DNA from: Alitta virens
Lineage: Eukaryota; Annelida; Polychaeta; Phyllodocida; Nereididae
DNA: 64,000 nt
NCBI GenBank assembly: GCA_932294295.1
Contig: OW028575.1
Location: 19,286,058-19,350,057 of the forward strand
Reading direction: 5' to 3'
A model generated the notes under the pieces. It worked only from the letters and a program-made list of their open reading frames with translations. It did no database searches and was not told where the DNA came from. The position numbers and the translations under genes were made by a program. How positions within the stretch are numbered: the first letter of the stretch is position 1; each line of letters opens with the position of its first letter. Shown one piece after another: positions 1 through 10,094 of this stretch.

Positions 1-1560
1 CAACCACCACTGTATGGCAATGACACATACAGCAGTGCTCCAAGGAAGATTGATATCCAGCATCTTGGAAGTAGCAGCCACAACAGAGATAATGAACGCC
101 CAGCCGCCAGACAGATACAAATACAACACCTTGGCAGTTCCCAAAGTGATCCCAGATATACTCCAGCACAGCATCAGTTCAACATACAGGACATGGGCAG
201 TGGTGGTGACCATGGGTCCAGAGTAATTCCTATTAATTCTTCTCCTGCAGCTATTGACAATAGTTTTAGCTGTTCTACTCAGCCGGAACCCCCTTCATAC
301 AACAATCTTGAATCCCAGGCCATCCGAGTGCAGTCTCCTACTGTTCACCGGGACACCTTTTCAGCCAGTCCACAGTATCCATACCAGGCTGGTTCTGTTC
401 CTGAGCCCTCTTATCCTTACAAGCCCGCAGCGCCCAATTCTACAAATGATGCTGTTGGTCCTTACAATCCTGTGTCAAGCCAGTCTTCGACCTCTTCTGG
501 TCCGCCCTGGTCCTCAAGCGATGCTGGGGAAGCCTTTGGCAACAACTCACGGTCTTCAGGCCAGTCTATGGTTAGTAACTCAAGTGGCCCCTTGTCATCC
601 ATGTCTATGTCCACTGATATTGGCAAAAGTGGTCAGTCTGGTAGTCAGTCTCTGTCCCATGGGTACTCATATGCCCCTTCAGCAGCCTCGTCTAGCAGTG
701 AGTTGTCAGAATTTTCTGCTCCTTCATTGCCTGACAGTAAACCTCCACCAGTTCCTCTAGGGGGATGGGTGACCCCCGAGCTTAGTATTGATGAAGATGG
801 ATTTCACACCCCTAGGCAATCACCTTTGCCAGTATCACAGTTAAACACTACACAGATTTCAGGTCAGCCATTTCAAAGTTATAATTTATTCGGAGGTGAC
901 GTCCATGTCAATGCCAGCCAGCCAGCTTGGCATCAAAATCCTGTAGAGAATCAAACAAAATCTGTGTCACAAAACATCAAATTGTCGATGCCACAAAATT
1001 CATATGCAAACAACAACAGCAATACCCAGATTCAATCCTTTGGGGTCAATAATAGTAATGATGAAACCCAAATCACGAGCCAATATTCACACAACAGTGT
1101 TGCTAACTCCAACATGAGAAGCAACCAAAACATGCCAATGATAAAGCACGATGAAAGTCAAGTTATTGAAAGTCAGCAATATGACAACCCACAGTACATT
1201 AACAACTATGGGTCATTCACAAAGCAAAGCCCAACTTATCCTCCTGAGCAACAAAGTTGGAATCAGTATCCCCCCACTTTAATTGATAATCAAACCGAGC
1301 TGCAGCCAGGTGCAATGACCACCAGCCAAGAAAGCACTGACAAACCCAAGCAATATAACACCCCCACCCAGTATCAGAAACCCACTGAATATGAATTCCC
1401 AAGTCATTTTCAGACCTCTCTACAAGGACTGGCTGGAAAAGTTGTAAGTCCTGATCCAAATGAAAAAAAGGACCTGAAGCAGATCCCACCTCCAGTGGCC
1501 CCTAAGCCAGTTAACAGAAGACCACCTTCTGCACTGTCAGTTGAGGTGTCGACAGAGCAG
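1..1560 (+). CDS. ZASP-like gene exon A: Ser/Pro/Gln-rich linker (partial)
   Basis: Frame 1 is open from the first base, so the exon begins before the window; the Met at 193 is only an internal residue. The frame runs to the donor at 1,561 (cag|gtaaac) and meets a stop at 1,588 only if the intron is read. The 520 residues are low-complexity, rich in Ser, Asn, Gln and Pro, with no membrane segment or globular domain visible. Possible SH3- or WW-type ligands are PPPVPLGG (near 745-770) and PPPVAPKPVNRRPP (near 1,488-1,525). This matches the disordered linker between PDZ and ZM/LIM parts in the family. Donor phase is 0, which agrees with exon B. Confidence 0.8.
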
Positions 1561-1977
1561 GTAAACTGTAGACCACACGTAGCTGCATAGACACCTGCAC
1601 CGCATAGACGTGCTCATGGCTGATATGGCTTATGCATCTTTAGTGGCCACATCATCTCGCCGATGAAACTTTAAGCAGCTGTAGATTTGTCATTGTACAT
1701 GTGTACCATAACCTTTACTCATCCTGTGTTAAACCATTTACCGAAGTTGGAAATGCTTGTCCTTGCTTTGTCTGTATTGTCATTCTGTGGTAGTTTCTGC
1801 TTTTTAGAGCAGCATACTACATGTTAAAATCTAACATCTTACTTGTTTAACAGCTTTATTAGCACCAATGTAGATGGTTTGTATAAGACTAAGTCATAGA
1901 AGTTTCGTCGATTTTTACCGAATTTATTAAATTTTATCGTTTTCCTTTACTGAATGTGCTTTGCTTACGACTTTCAG
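1561..1977 (+). other. Intron A-B
   Basis: Non-coding intron with strong donor gtaaac and acceptor ctttcag. I see no repeat or RNA gene in it. Confidence 0.6.
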
Positions 1978-3317
1978 CGGCCTAAATTACAGCGTCAAAA
2001 TGTTTCCTCGAGTAGTGGAGAAAAGCCATCATCTACTTCCGTAGGAGGCCGACGAACACCAAGCTATGCTGGTTTTGCATATGATCAGTCTCCCAGCAGA
2101 GCCCAGGCATCAAGCCCAAGTCTTGGAAATGTGCAGAGTCCAACATATGGTGGCGTTCAGAGTCCTATAAATAATGGTGTCCAGAGTCCGAGATATGGTA
2201 GCACACAACCTGTAAGCCGTCAGATGTCAAATCCTGCTAATGTTCAGAGCCCCACTTATGGAGGTGTCCAGAGTCCCACTTATGGAGGTGTCCAGAGTCC
2301 CACTTATGGAGGTGTCCAGAGTCCCACTTATGGAGGTGTCCAGAGCCCCACTTACGGAGGTGTCCAGAGCCCCACTTACGGAGGTGTGCAGAACCCCACT
2401 TATGGAGGTATTCAGAGCCCCACTTATGGAGGTGTCCAGAGCCCCACTTATGGTGAAGGTCAAAGCCCCAGAGTGTATGGCAGTGCCAATCAGCCAAGCT
2501 ATGGCCAGCCAAGCCCAAGTGTTTCTTCTCCCATTCAGAGCCAGTCTAGTCAAAATGAAAATACACCTTACTCTCCACCAACAAACACTACTCCCCAACA
2601 ATTTGGAGTCCAAAGCCCAGACAATCAGACAACGAATTCTCCAAGTGCCTACGGTTCGACACCTTATGATCCATATGCACCAAGAACACCCCAAGGGTTC
2701 CGAAGTGTCCAACCAAGCCTGAGTTCACCTAAACCAACATCGGCATCAACAGCACCTTCCTTCAACCAATCTTACAGTCCTTACACCGGCCCATCTGGCC
2801 ATAGTCCTTCGGTTAATCCAACGTCACCACAAGTAAACAGCCCTAACACTTACATAGGACAGACTCAGACACCACAGTTCAACCAGTACACACCTTCATC
2901 CCCCAACACTCAGCCACCTCTGTCAAGCCAGTCTTCACAAAATGCACCAAGCAAATACACAATGCTAAACCAAACAAATCTGCAAGACACACAATGTGAT
3001 AGTCACCCTCCAGGTGCTCCTGATATATATTCTCTTCAGCAACCACCATCACTTGGTACAGACAATGGAGGCAGCCCTGGTGGACCTCCTTCTGCTCCCC
3101 CCGTGCCTGCTCCTCCTCCACCAAAACCCATTTCCCCTACCCCACCCAGACCCAGGCCATCATCTCGAACCGAACCTAGACCTTCATCGCAGCAAGAGCA
3201 CAGAATCCCTGATGCAGTCCTGAACATGGCTGCCAAGGGACCACCTGAGAAGAAACCTTTCACTTATGCACCAAGTGCTGACATCCTGAAAGAACAGCGT
3301 GAAAAAGTCAGGCGCAA
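1978..3317 (+). CDS. ZASP-like gene exon B: linker with VQSPTYGG tandem repeats
   Basis: The acceptor is ctttcag|cgg (phase 0) and the donor gcaa|gtaagt (phase 2). The exon encodes about 446 residues. Residues from about 88 are nine or so near-identical 8-residue units (VQSPTYGG, 24 bp each), preceded by degenerate units (VQSPINNG, VQSPRYGS). Then come Pro/Ser/Gln-rich sequence, a run of alternating prolines (PSAPPVPAPPPPKPISPTPP, near 3,085-3,145) typical of profilin, EVH1 or SH3 ligands, and a basic end (LKEQREKVRRK). Vertebrate LDB3 has a comparable Pro/Tyr/Ser repeat in its linker. That similarity is of style only and not evidence of homology. Confidence 0.85.
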
Positions 3318-3593
3318 GTAAGTCTAAATTTGTTACTCTTTCTGAAGAGGTGATGGTCACTGCACTTCATTAATTATGGAAATTCTATTGAAATTCATTG
3401 AGAATCTCCCTTAATGTAAATTTGGGTAAGGTTGCGCATATAAATTTGATTATACAAAATTATTATAATTTTTCTCTCGCGTAAACAGCATTTTTAATCC
3501 TCAGCGAATTAAGTTTTAAGGTTTTTTTCTTTTGTCACCCAGTATCTGTAGGACGAGCCAGCAGGTTGTTTATAAGACTTTAGTTTCCGGAAT

Positions 3594-3744
3594 AATAGGG
3601 CATGCATGTCACGTGTGATTTGTTGCATGCCTGCCTCCAAACATTACCAAAGGTCGATTGATGAGGTCAGGGGTACTATTGGTGATATTAACAATTGTTT
3701 GGAGACAGGCTGCGTCAAATCAAGCTTGACTTGCATGCCCTATT
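3594..3744. mobile_element. Short MITE-like element in intron B-C
   Basis: About 50-bp imperfect terminal inverted repeats: the left end begins aatagggcatgcatgtcac and the right end reads gacttgcatgccctatt. The inner parts also pair (gcctccaaacatt with acaattgtttggaga). No coding capacity, about 151 bp, consistent with a non-autonomous DNA transposon. The target site duplication is not clear, possibly TA or TTA. Confidence 0.6.
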
Positions 3745-3829
3745 AACCTATGAAATTTAAGTGGTGCCATTTGTAGTCCTATTGATAAATCTCAGCTATG
3801 TTTTCAAAATTAGGAAAAATTTGAAAGAA

Positions 3830-4090
3830 AATTCATATCTGGAGCACAAGTCTGACAATACTGATATGTGTCTTATGGCCGAAAATACAAATTTTATAAT
3901 GGGAAAAAATTCCTACTTTTTCAAACTTACATATAAGAGGCAATATTAACCCTACATGAGTGAAATTTTGCGTATGATATTTCTCGACATTCATTTCATC
4001 CGTTTTATAGTAATGGAAAATCTTGGGAAACAATGCAAAAAGTAAAGAAAGACAGGATTATAAAGTCTGTTTAACGTATGGTTGCTGAGA
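3830..4090. repeat. Dispersed repeat related to the 49.5-50.4 kb element
   Basis: Contains words shared with the interior of the inverted-arm element downstream: cctactttttcaaa, then a TATAARAG word, an ATTCATTTCAT word and a ggaaaatc..aatgcaaaaa word in the same order near 49,720-49,890 and 50,200-50,360. Divergent, so probably an old family member. Confidence 0.4.
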
Positions 4091-4241
4091 TATAATACTT
4101 TTTAGTTTGGCGTGTAGACTTTATTAGGCATAAAAATTTGCAAATATGCGTGACAATACCCTAATTTACCCTAAACATCTCAAAATGCAGCACAATGCTT
4201 TGCTTTGGTGTGGTTGTAGTAAGATGCACACGTTCTTTCAG

Positions 4242-4496
4242 ACCCCAAGGAGCTTCTTTACCAAGGTACCAGAACTTACTCAACATGCCATCATTCGACG
4301 ATTCACCACCAACAGTTCAGAAAGTACCACAGTCTCCTACAGCTCAGGCTGTAAATCAAGCCGACTTGACAAAAGATGGTGTGGTGGCTCATGCCCAGTA
4401 CAATTCTCCTCTTAATGTTTATTCTGATGATGCTGTTAATGAAACCTTTGCTGCTCAAACTGCTGGTGCAGTTAATGTAACTCCCCAACGTCAAGG
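4242..4496 (+). CDS. ZASP-like gene exon C: ZM-like motif
   Basis: The acceptor is ttctttcag|acc (phase 2 in) and the donor caagg|gtatgt (phase 2 out). The 85-residue exon contains HAQYNSPLNVYSDDAV followed by NETFAAQTAG, encoded near 4,390-4,467. Known: LDB3 and ALP carry a ZM motif of the form QYNSPIGLYS followed by an acidic/amphipathic stretch, which mediates binding to the alpha-actinin rod. The QYNSPxxxYS core is matched here. This is the strongest family assignment in the window. Preceding it is a short Pro/Gln stretch. The motif sits far from the (unseen) PDZ end, as in LDB3. Confidence 0.85.
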
Positions 4497-4859
4497 GTAT
4501 GTTTAACTGACTTACTGTCTAAAAAATCTATTCATGCTTCTCTGAGGCTAAATTGCTTTAAATGCCTTAAATCCTAACACAGGCAGACTGTCCAACCATC
4601 GTGTGATGGCATCATCGACTAAGTGTGTGATTACTTTATTAAACAATGGCTGGACCGTCTGCTGGTAGCTCCATTAAATTCTAGCCTATGCAATTTATTC
4701 TTAGCCACATATGTGTAACTTTCAGCAAGCCTTTCAAACTAATTCAACAAGAAATGCACTGAGGCTCACTAATGGATATGCAGGAAACAGTAATGATTTA
4801 CTAATGAATATTTAATTTTTGTGCAAGATAATTATTTGTACAGCACCCATTCGCAAAGT

Positions 4860-4916
4860 TGCGACCGTAATTTCACACTGTAATTTCACACTGTAATTTC
4901 ACACTATAATTTCACT
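4860..4916 (+). repeat. 14-bp tandem repeat in intron C-D
   Basis: About four head-to-tail copies of gtaatttcacact, the last degenerate (ataatttcactcc). It lies about 100 bases before exon D. Confidence 0.75.
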
Positions 4917-5009
4917 CCAGCAACATATTGTTTGAGCATATTCTCACAGAACTGCTGATACAAATACACAAAATAAATCATTAAAGCCTGGATAATTTTG
5001 CAATTGCAG

Positions 5010-5359
5010 CAGTAAACCCGGTGACCAAGATGTCACTCAGTCTCCGACATACCGCATCATCCACGGTTTGGACCCAGCTAAGCCATCAGCCAACCGCACT
5101 GTTCCGCAAGGTATGTCCGTAGGCCTATGTCACGAGTGCATGGAGAATGATCCTACTACGTTTGGTGTGACTAACAAACCTCCAACCAGACACGGTCTAT
5201 CCTTCATGATTCTGCAGTGTTTGTACGAATCAGATGAGTTGGACCAGGATGCCCCGGTGAGTCAGGCCAATGGTGCTCATGAAGAACGCTCGAGTTTGCA
5301 GAAACTCTCTTCAGACGATGAGCAGCATCCCAACAGGAAGCCCACTGCTGGCACCAATG
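5010..5359 (+). CDS. ZASP-like gene exon D with divergent SFxILQ motif
   Basis: The acceptor is attgcag|cag (phase 2 in). The preferred donor is caatg|gtaaag (phase 1 out), which joins cleanly to exon E. An internal donor at 5,111 (gcaag|gtatgt) is also phase 1, so a 101-base short version of the exon could be used without breaking frame. The long form includes LSFMILQCLYESDELDQD, close to the SFLVLQ...ESD stretch known in PDLIM1-type proteins and to the SFKILQ modules of the next exons. The tail is acidic and Ser-rich (KLSSDDEQ). Confidence 0.7.
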
Positions 5360-5998
5360 GTAAAGTTGATACGTGGCTGCTTCTGTATAGTTAACACCTA
5401 ATTACATACAAGTTACATATTTCTTGGATATCTCTTTCTAAATACCTACTTTAACCATGGCTGTTGAAACTTTAAACTGCTTCACAAAGGACTTACATCA
5501 GGGTAAGACAAAGATAATTTAATTCTACGTCGATTGGCTCCTCTGTTCACTGGTTAAGCCAGACAACCTTCCTTGTTTTTCGTTTAATGTTTTTTGACAA
5601 AAGTTTGAAGTTACTACTCTGTACATCTAGTATGTCCATTTATGTTTGTGAATAACACTGATTGCCTGTATGTTCCATTCAAAGTGCTTCTCTCATCTTT
5701 ATCACATTAACTTTTACTTTTCTTTGGCATGCATCCAAGTTTGTAGTGATGTCTCTAACCCAAGCATCAGATAGATATATTTTGAATTCAATGTATCTAA
5801 AAAAAATACATACTTATTGCAAACACTGTCACACAAAACATAATAGTTATTCTGCATTAATTATTAATTATGTTGTTACATATTTTCACATTGCTAAAAT
5901 GGCATTAATGCTTGATTTAGGATAACATCACGGATGATATTATTCTAATGATATATGATAGTTTTATTAATGGCTGTTTTATTAAAACATTAACCTAG

Positions 5999-6139
5999 CT
6001 CCATCAAAGCCAGTGAGGATGCCTTCTAGAGATGATGAGTTGAAGTTCAGTGGAACTCTGAAACAATCTGATATTCCTTCAAAATCCTTCCAGAAGCTTC
6101 AGAAATTCACAGGTGTTGATGAGTTGCAACACTATGAAG
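5999..6139 (+). CDS. ZASP-like gene exon E: IPSKSF module 1
   Basis: A 141-base phase 1-1 exon (acceptor cctag|ct, donor gaag|gtttgt). It encodes charged sequence followed by SDIPSKSFQKLQKFTGVDEL. The core IPSKSFxxLQ followed by a Thr-Gly is shared with exons F, G, T and U and resembles the SRSFRILAQMTG stretch of vertebrate LDB3. Its length equals that of exon F, which suggests exon duplication. The module's function is not known to me; in LDB3 the equivalent lies just after the ZM region. Confidence 0.85.
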
Positions 6140-7040
6140 GTTTGTATCATCTGCAAAACCAAGTTGGCTTTTTGTTTTAGCAATGTTAGCCGTTCAGCAT
6201 GTCAAAAGCTTTATGCAACGTAGTTTGGCAACTAAGTACTGACCTTGAATCACATTATTCTGCAGTGCTGCACTCAGCCAACGTTCCTTAAACTTTGGCT
6301 TCAATATCCAACAATGCAGTCATTGAACTACAATGAAACTAGACATTAGACTTTATGTATTTAGCCTTCATTTATTTATGTTGTATGAATGTGCAAACTT
6401 TATTCTGCACAATACCTAAACAGCACATGCAATCATCGCAACATTTTTCAGAAGAAATAGTTAAGGATATTAATAAAATAAACAGACGATAAAATCATTA
6501 TGTGCTTCACTTAAAGCCTCCCTCATTTTCAGCTATCTGGTTGATATTGAAATTTCACGATTTTTCGGAATGTAAGCCAAGGTTGATTTCAGCTAATTAC
6601 GGATAATCCGGTTAACGTTTATGAAAACCATGAAAACATTCACAACATCATACCACTACACTGTAAAAATGTCATGTTGTCGAGTTTGTATGTGCACAAG
6701 TTATGTAACAATACATGAGAGCTGGCTAGCAGATTTAAACTTTACTACTCGCAGCAAATTATCATATCTAAAACTTTATGTTGATTGCATATCCCATTTA
6801 CATCCGGCGAAGAATAATGGCAGACACATTTGCTTGCAAAATCCAAGGAGTACCAATACTTCTGCAAGGCACTGCACAGTATTATATTGTACTATGTTAT
6901 TCTCAGTACAAACCGTTGCACACATCAGTCGTAATATGCTCAAGTTCTACATCTGAATTATTCCATATGTAGTCCGCAGCGTTCAGCTGTACTATATGAT
7001 GAAATGCTTGTATTTATTTACTTCTTACATTGTCATACAG

Positions 7041-7181
7041 ATCAACCTGCTGAAGAAGAAGAGGAAATAGGAGGATATGATGAGGCATCAATTCGATACA
7101 GAGGAAGTAATATCCCTTCCAAATCATTCAAAATCCTTCAAAGTATGACAGGAGGTCCAGCTGAGCTCCCTCCTAGACCAG
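7041..7181 (+). CDS. ZASP-like gene exon F: IPSKSF module 2
   Basis: A 141-base phase 1-1 exon (acceptor tacag|at, donor ccag|gtaaga). An acidic head (QPAEEEEEIGG) leads into YRGSNIPSKSFKILQSMTGG and a Pro-rich tail. This copy is the closest to the LDB3 SFRILAQMTG stretch: SFKILQ, then Met-Thr-Gly at the same spacing. The MxYRGxNIPS lead is shared with exons G and U. Confidence 0.9.
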
Positions 7182-8402
7182 GTAAGATTTTGTCATGCTT
7201 TCTCATAGACTAAAAAACTAAACATAAGAGGACCTAATGGGGATACAGCAAAAAGGTTTTACACACACCTGGTCCTCAGCGGGACATGCCCAGTGTTGGA
7301 GTGAGCCCGATGCGGACACTCCAGCACAGGCTCCAACAAATAATTGAATTTTGGCCCCCCAAACTGGCCAATCAGCGTAGACCTAAACGTTATATTTAAA
7401 TTAGCTGACATTGCCTGACCACTAGGCCTGGCCAATGAGGTCAGGCCTTCAACTCAAAAAGGGTCCAATTCCGTTGCAATGAATACAACCAATATCAGCC
7501 ATGAGGGTTTTGTTTTCTCCAGAAATGGTGTGTATATATTATCCATACTCCCATGCAGCTACTTGTTAGGGTGATATTATCTGAAGCAATGAAAAGTTAT
7601 TCTGAACAAGGTAAACTGTTTTCACACTCCATGTGAGTGAATATCAGACAGGCCCATCTAATTGTTTCTGTTAGTTTGACAGCTCTTACCATGTGGGCCA
7701 CATGAATACATTATGATAATATCCCAACTTGGTGTGATTTGCCTGAGGTAGGTTCCATGGGTGGATGTGGTCTTCTCCATCGAGGAATCCCCAATTTGGT
7801 TTCACGAAGGCTTAGAGCAACTAAGCCGTTAAAGGAAGGACTCGCGATGCAACATGTTCCGCCAAAAAAGTAGAGCTATGGTTGCAATTTGTTTGTATAA
7901 ATAATTCCACTTTAACGGTAGGAAAGAGCAATAATCTAGCTATTTGGTAAACTTTAAATTTTGAAGATCATCTGCAGATGAAAAATGTATTACGAATCGT
8001 GACACACTTGACATTGTTAACATTAGAAAATCTTTCATACCACCAAAGCTACTCTATAGGCCTGTATGGCTCCAAAATATTGCTTGAATTTACCATTTTC
8101 TGCTGAGACTCAGTGTAATGTGTGGGGGCAGCAGATGGGACAAATATTTTGTTTTTATATTAGCAGTCTGGGACTAAATGGGGCACAAAGAAGAACACCT
8201 CAGTTTCGTGCAACCAGACCAGGGACAGCCCAAAGGTTTGGGGACTGATTCGTGCAACTGGCCCGTGGAAAGGCACTAAGCCAACGAGAGTCTTGGGAGT
8301 CCCATGATGTCCTCTGGAGTTTCCTCACTTTATTAGTAGGCTCTACCCATATGGATAAAGACTCTTGTGTTTGTATTTATTATTTTCCTTTCTTTTTTTT
8401 AG

Positions 8403-8540
8403 CTTCTCGAAACAAATCACGTGAACGAGAACTGGATGGACCTGACTACCAAGCTCCTCAAAATGGCGCTGAAATGAGATACGGAGGAGCAAACATACCT
8501 TCTCAGTCTTTCAAAATCCTGCAACAGTCAATTGGAGATG
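8403..8540 (+). CDS. ZASP-like gene exon G: IPSQSF module 3
   Basis: A 138-base phase 1-1 exon. The acceptor follows a T-rich tract (tttttag|ct). The donor gagatg|gtgatt is weak. The module is MRYGGANIPSQSFKILQQ followed by SIGDG. If the weak donor is not used, reading continues 15 codons to a stop at 8,585, giving a third possible end. This exon precedes the alternative terminal exon H, so a weak donor here may matter for isoform choice (inference). Confidence 0.85.
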
Positions 8541-8849
8541 GTGATTATATATACATTGTTTTGGTTTCGTGTGGATTAGGCGGTTGATGACAAAATAAAG
8601 TTTTGCATCGTAACATTGTTTTTTGTCAGATGAATTACGTGACTTACATTTTCATTTAACAGAAATATATTTTTTTAACATAAACTATTTAATCTTGTTA
8701 ACCATGAGTATATAACATCGTTACACTTGATGTGGGTTGAATTTGACTAACAGCATGTATTTTATGACACAATTGCAACTGTTTAGTAGGAACTAATTTA
8801 AATGTTGTTGAGCGACACAGTTTGGCATTATCCAACACAGTTAAGCTGC

Positions 8850-9106
8850 CCAGACAGCATGCTAGATTAGGTCTTTATTGTTCCGATGTTGGCCATCGTC
8901 AGCTATCGTCAGGCTGATGTACACCCAATTAGACATGCTATCTTGGCGGTCGACATTAAAGACTGCATTAGGCAAGAGTATGCAATATTACCCAGATAGC
9001 ATTGAAATTGGGTCAGCATCATTTCAATATTGGCAGTCGGTACAACATCGTATCACTGCCGACGTTGAGCCGATGTTGTACCCATTCAGAATGCTATCTA
9101 GGAATA
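8850..9106. mobile_element. Two adjacent CCCAGATAGCAT-type foldback modules
   Basis: Module 1 (about 8,850-8,946) begins cccagacagcatgctagatt and ends aattagacatgctatcttgg. Module 2 (about 8,991-9,104) begins cccagatagcattgaaattg and ends cattcagaatgctatctagg. Each pair of ends is an imperfect inverted repeat. Interiors hold GTTG/CAAC-rich words. A related end lies at 17,622. Likely short MITEs in intron G-H. Confidence 0.6.
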
Positions 9107-9304
9107 CATGCACAACAACATGCCAAAGATATGCATCCATACATTGGAGCAGTCGAGATTTCATTTGAAAGTAGGACATAGTATACTGTAATTTGTATAC
9201 AAAAAAAAAATCAGTCATAAGTAACACGGACAAATTATAAATCAAAAGTCATACGATTAAACAGTCGGGCAATTGTGACATTAAATATCATTGTTTTTGT
9301 GCAG

Positions 9305-9396
9305 TGTGGCATGGTGATGACCCAAGACGTGTCAACCTCGTTCCTGGGAAGTGTTCACAACCTCACACCAGACATCCCGGAGTGACGGACTTCTAA
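9305..9396 (+). CDS. ZASP-like gene exon H: alternative terminal exon ending V-T-D-F
   Basis: The acceptor is tgtgcag|tg (phase 1 in). The 92-base coding part encodes a short basic tail and ends HPGVTDF-stop at 9,394-9,396. It cannot be an internal exon in this frame, and a poly(A) signal follows at 10,001. The last four residues V-T-D-F match those of the distal terminal exon at 25,288 although the rest of the two exons differs. T at -2 with F at 0 fits the class I PDZ ligand pattern (S/T-x-hydrophobic). Joined to exons A-G it gives 1,338 residues in window. Confidence 0.65.
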
Positions 9397-10010
9397 TTTC
9401 CTTACTCATGAACTCTTTAACAATAATGTGTGCCCTGCAGTGTTGTGCTTAAGCTTTGAATCCTATGTATACTTTAAATATAATTATGATGTTGATATAC
9501 CGGAATTGTGCCGGAATTTGCTGATGATAAGCTCTAGACAAAACATTATTTAATGTGGCTAAAAAAGTTAGATTGTTCCACTATCTGGTAAATTTGCCTT
9601 TGGGGAGGTGTATCTAAGGGCCATCCCAGATAGAGGCCAGACTAAAGTTACAGTAAATCAACTACTTCCTATTATGTAAATTTTTTTTTATATGAGGGCA
9701 TTTGCAATTACTGATGAAAAATGACGGATATTTTTCCTATAACCAAGCATTTAACGTTGTTCTGTTGTAATGGATACACTGCCTCCTTAGGGGACAAGCT
9801 AACTATTATGGCTAGAACAAAATATTATTTGTTGGGATGTTTTAAATTTGTTTAATGTTTAAAATATTTTAGTGAATCCAAATCATACCTATTTATCCTG
9901 AATTACGGTTTGTTGTGATAATTAACAGCATGTATTTTAATTGTTGTTATTTTCTCTATTAAATCCTTGAATTATCAATGACGTTATATTTGATTATTTC
10001 AATAAAGCAA
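9397..10010 (+). promoter_or_regulatory. Short-isoform 3' UTR with poly(A) signal
   Basis: The sequence after the exon H stop is AT-rich and non-coding. A canonical AATAAA lies at 10,001-10,006, about 600 bases after the stop and 35 bases before exon I. This position allows competition between cleavage here and splicing onward to exon I (inference). Confidence 0.5.
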
Positions 10011-10040
10011 AGAGTTAAATATTAATGTACTGTACACCAG

Positions 10041-10094
10041 ATGGCAGACAAGTACCTGATTCAGGAACAGGCCTCCCACCTGACGGAATTCCAG
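10041..10094 (+). CDS. ZASP-like gene exon I: small linker exon
   Basis: A 54-base phase 1-1 exon (acceptor caccag|at, donor ccag|gtaagt) encoding 18 Gly/Pro-rich residues (GRQVPDSGTGLPPDGIP). It has no module core. It is supported by a strong donor and by frame agreement with both neighbours; its shortness leaves some doubt. Confidence 0.65.

Larger units (their letters stand above)
5360..8402 (+). other. Introns D-E, E-F and F-G
   Basis: Outside exons E and F these are AT-rich introns. Near 7,265-7,345 there is a more GC-rich patch with a small inverted repeat (gtgttggagtg / cactccagcac). I see no RNA gene and no retrotransposon coding sequence. Confidence 0.5.

Noticed and set aside
254..760. 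168-residue frame overlapping exon A
   Set aside because: Leu/Pro-rich shadow of the exon A frame with no splice support.
2227..2722. Overlapping open frames on both strands across the VQSPTYGG region
   Set aside because: They arise from the 24-bp repeat being open in several frames; only the frame of exon B joins its neighbours.
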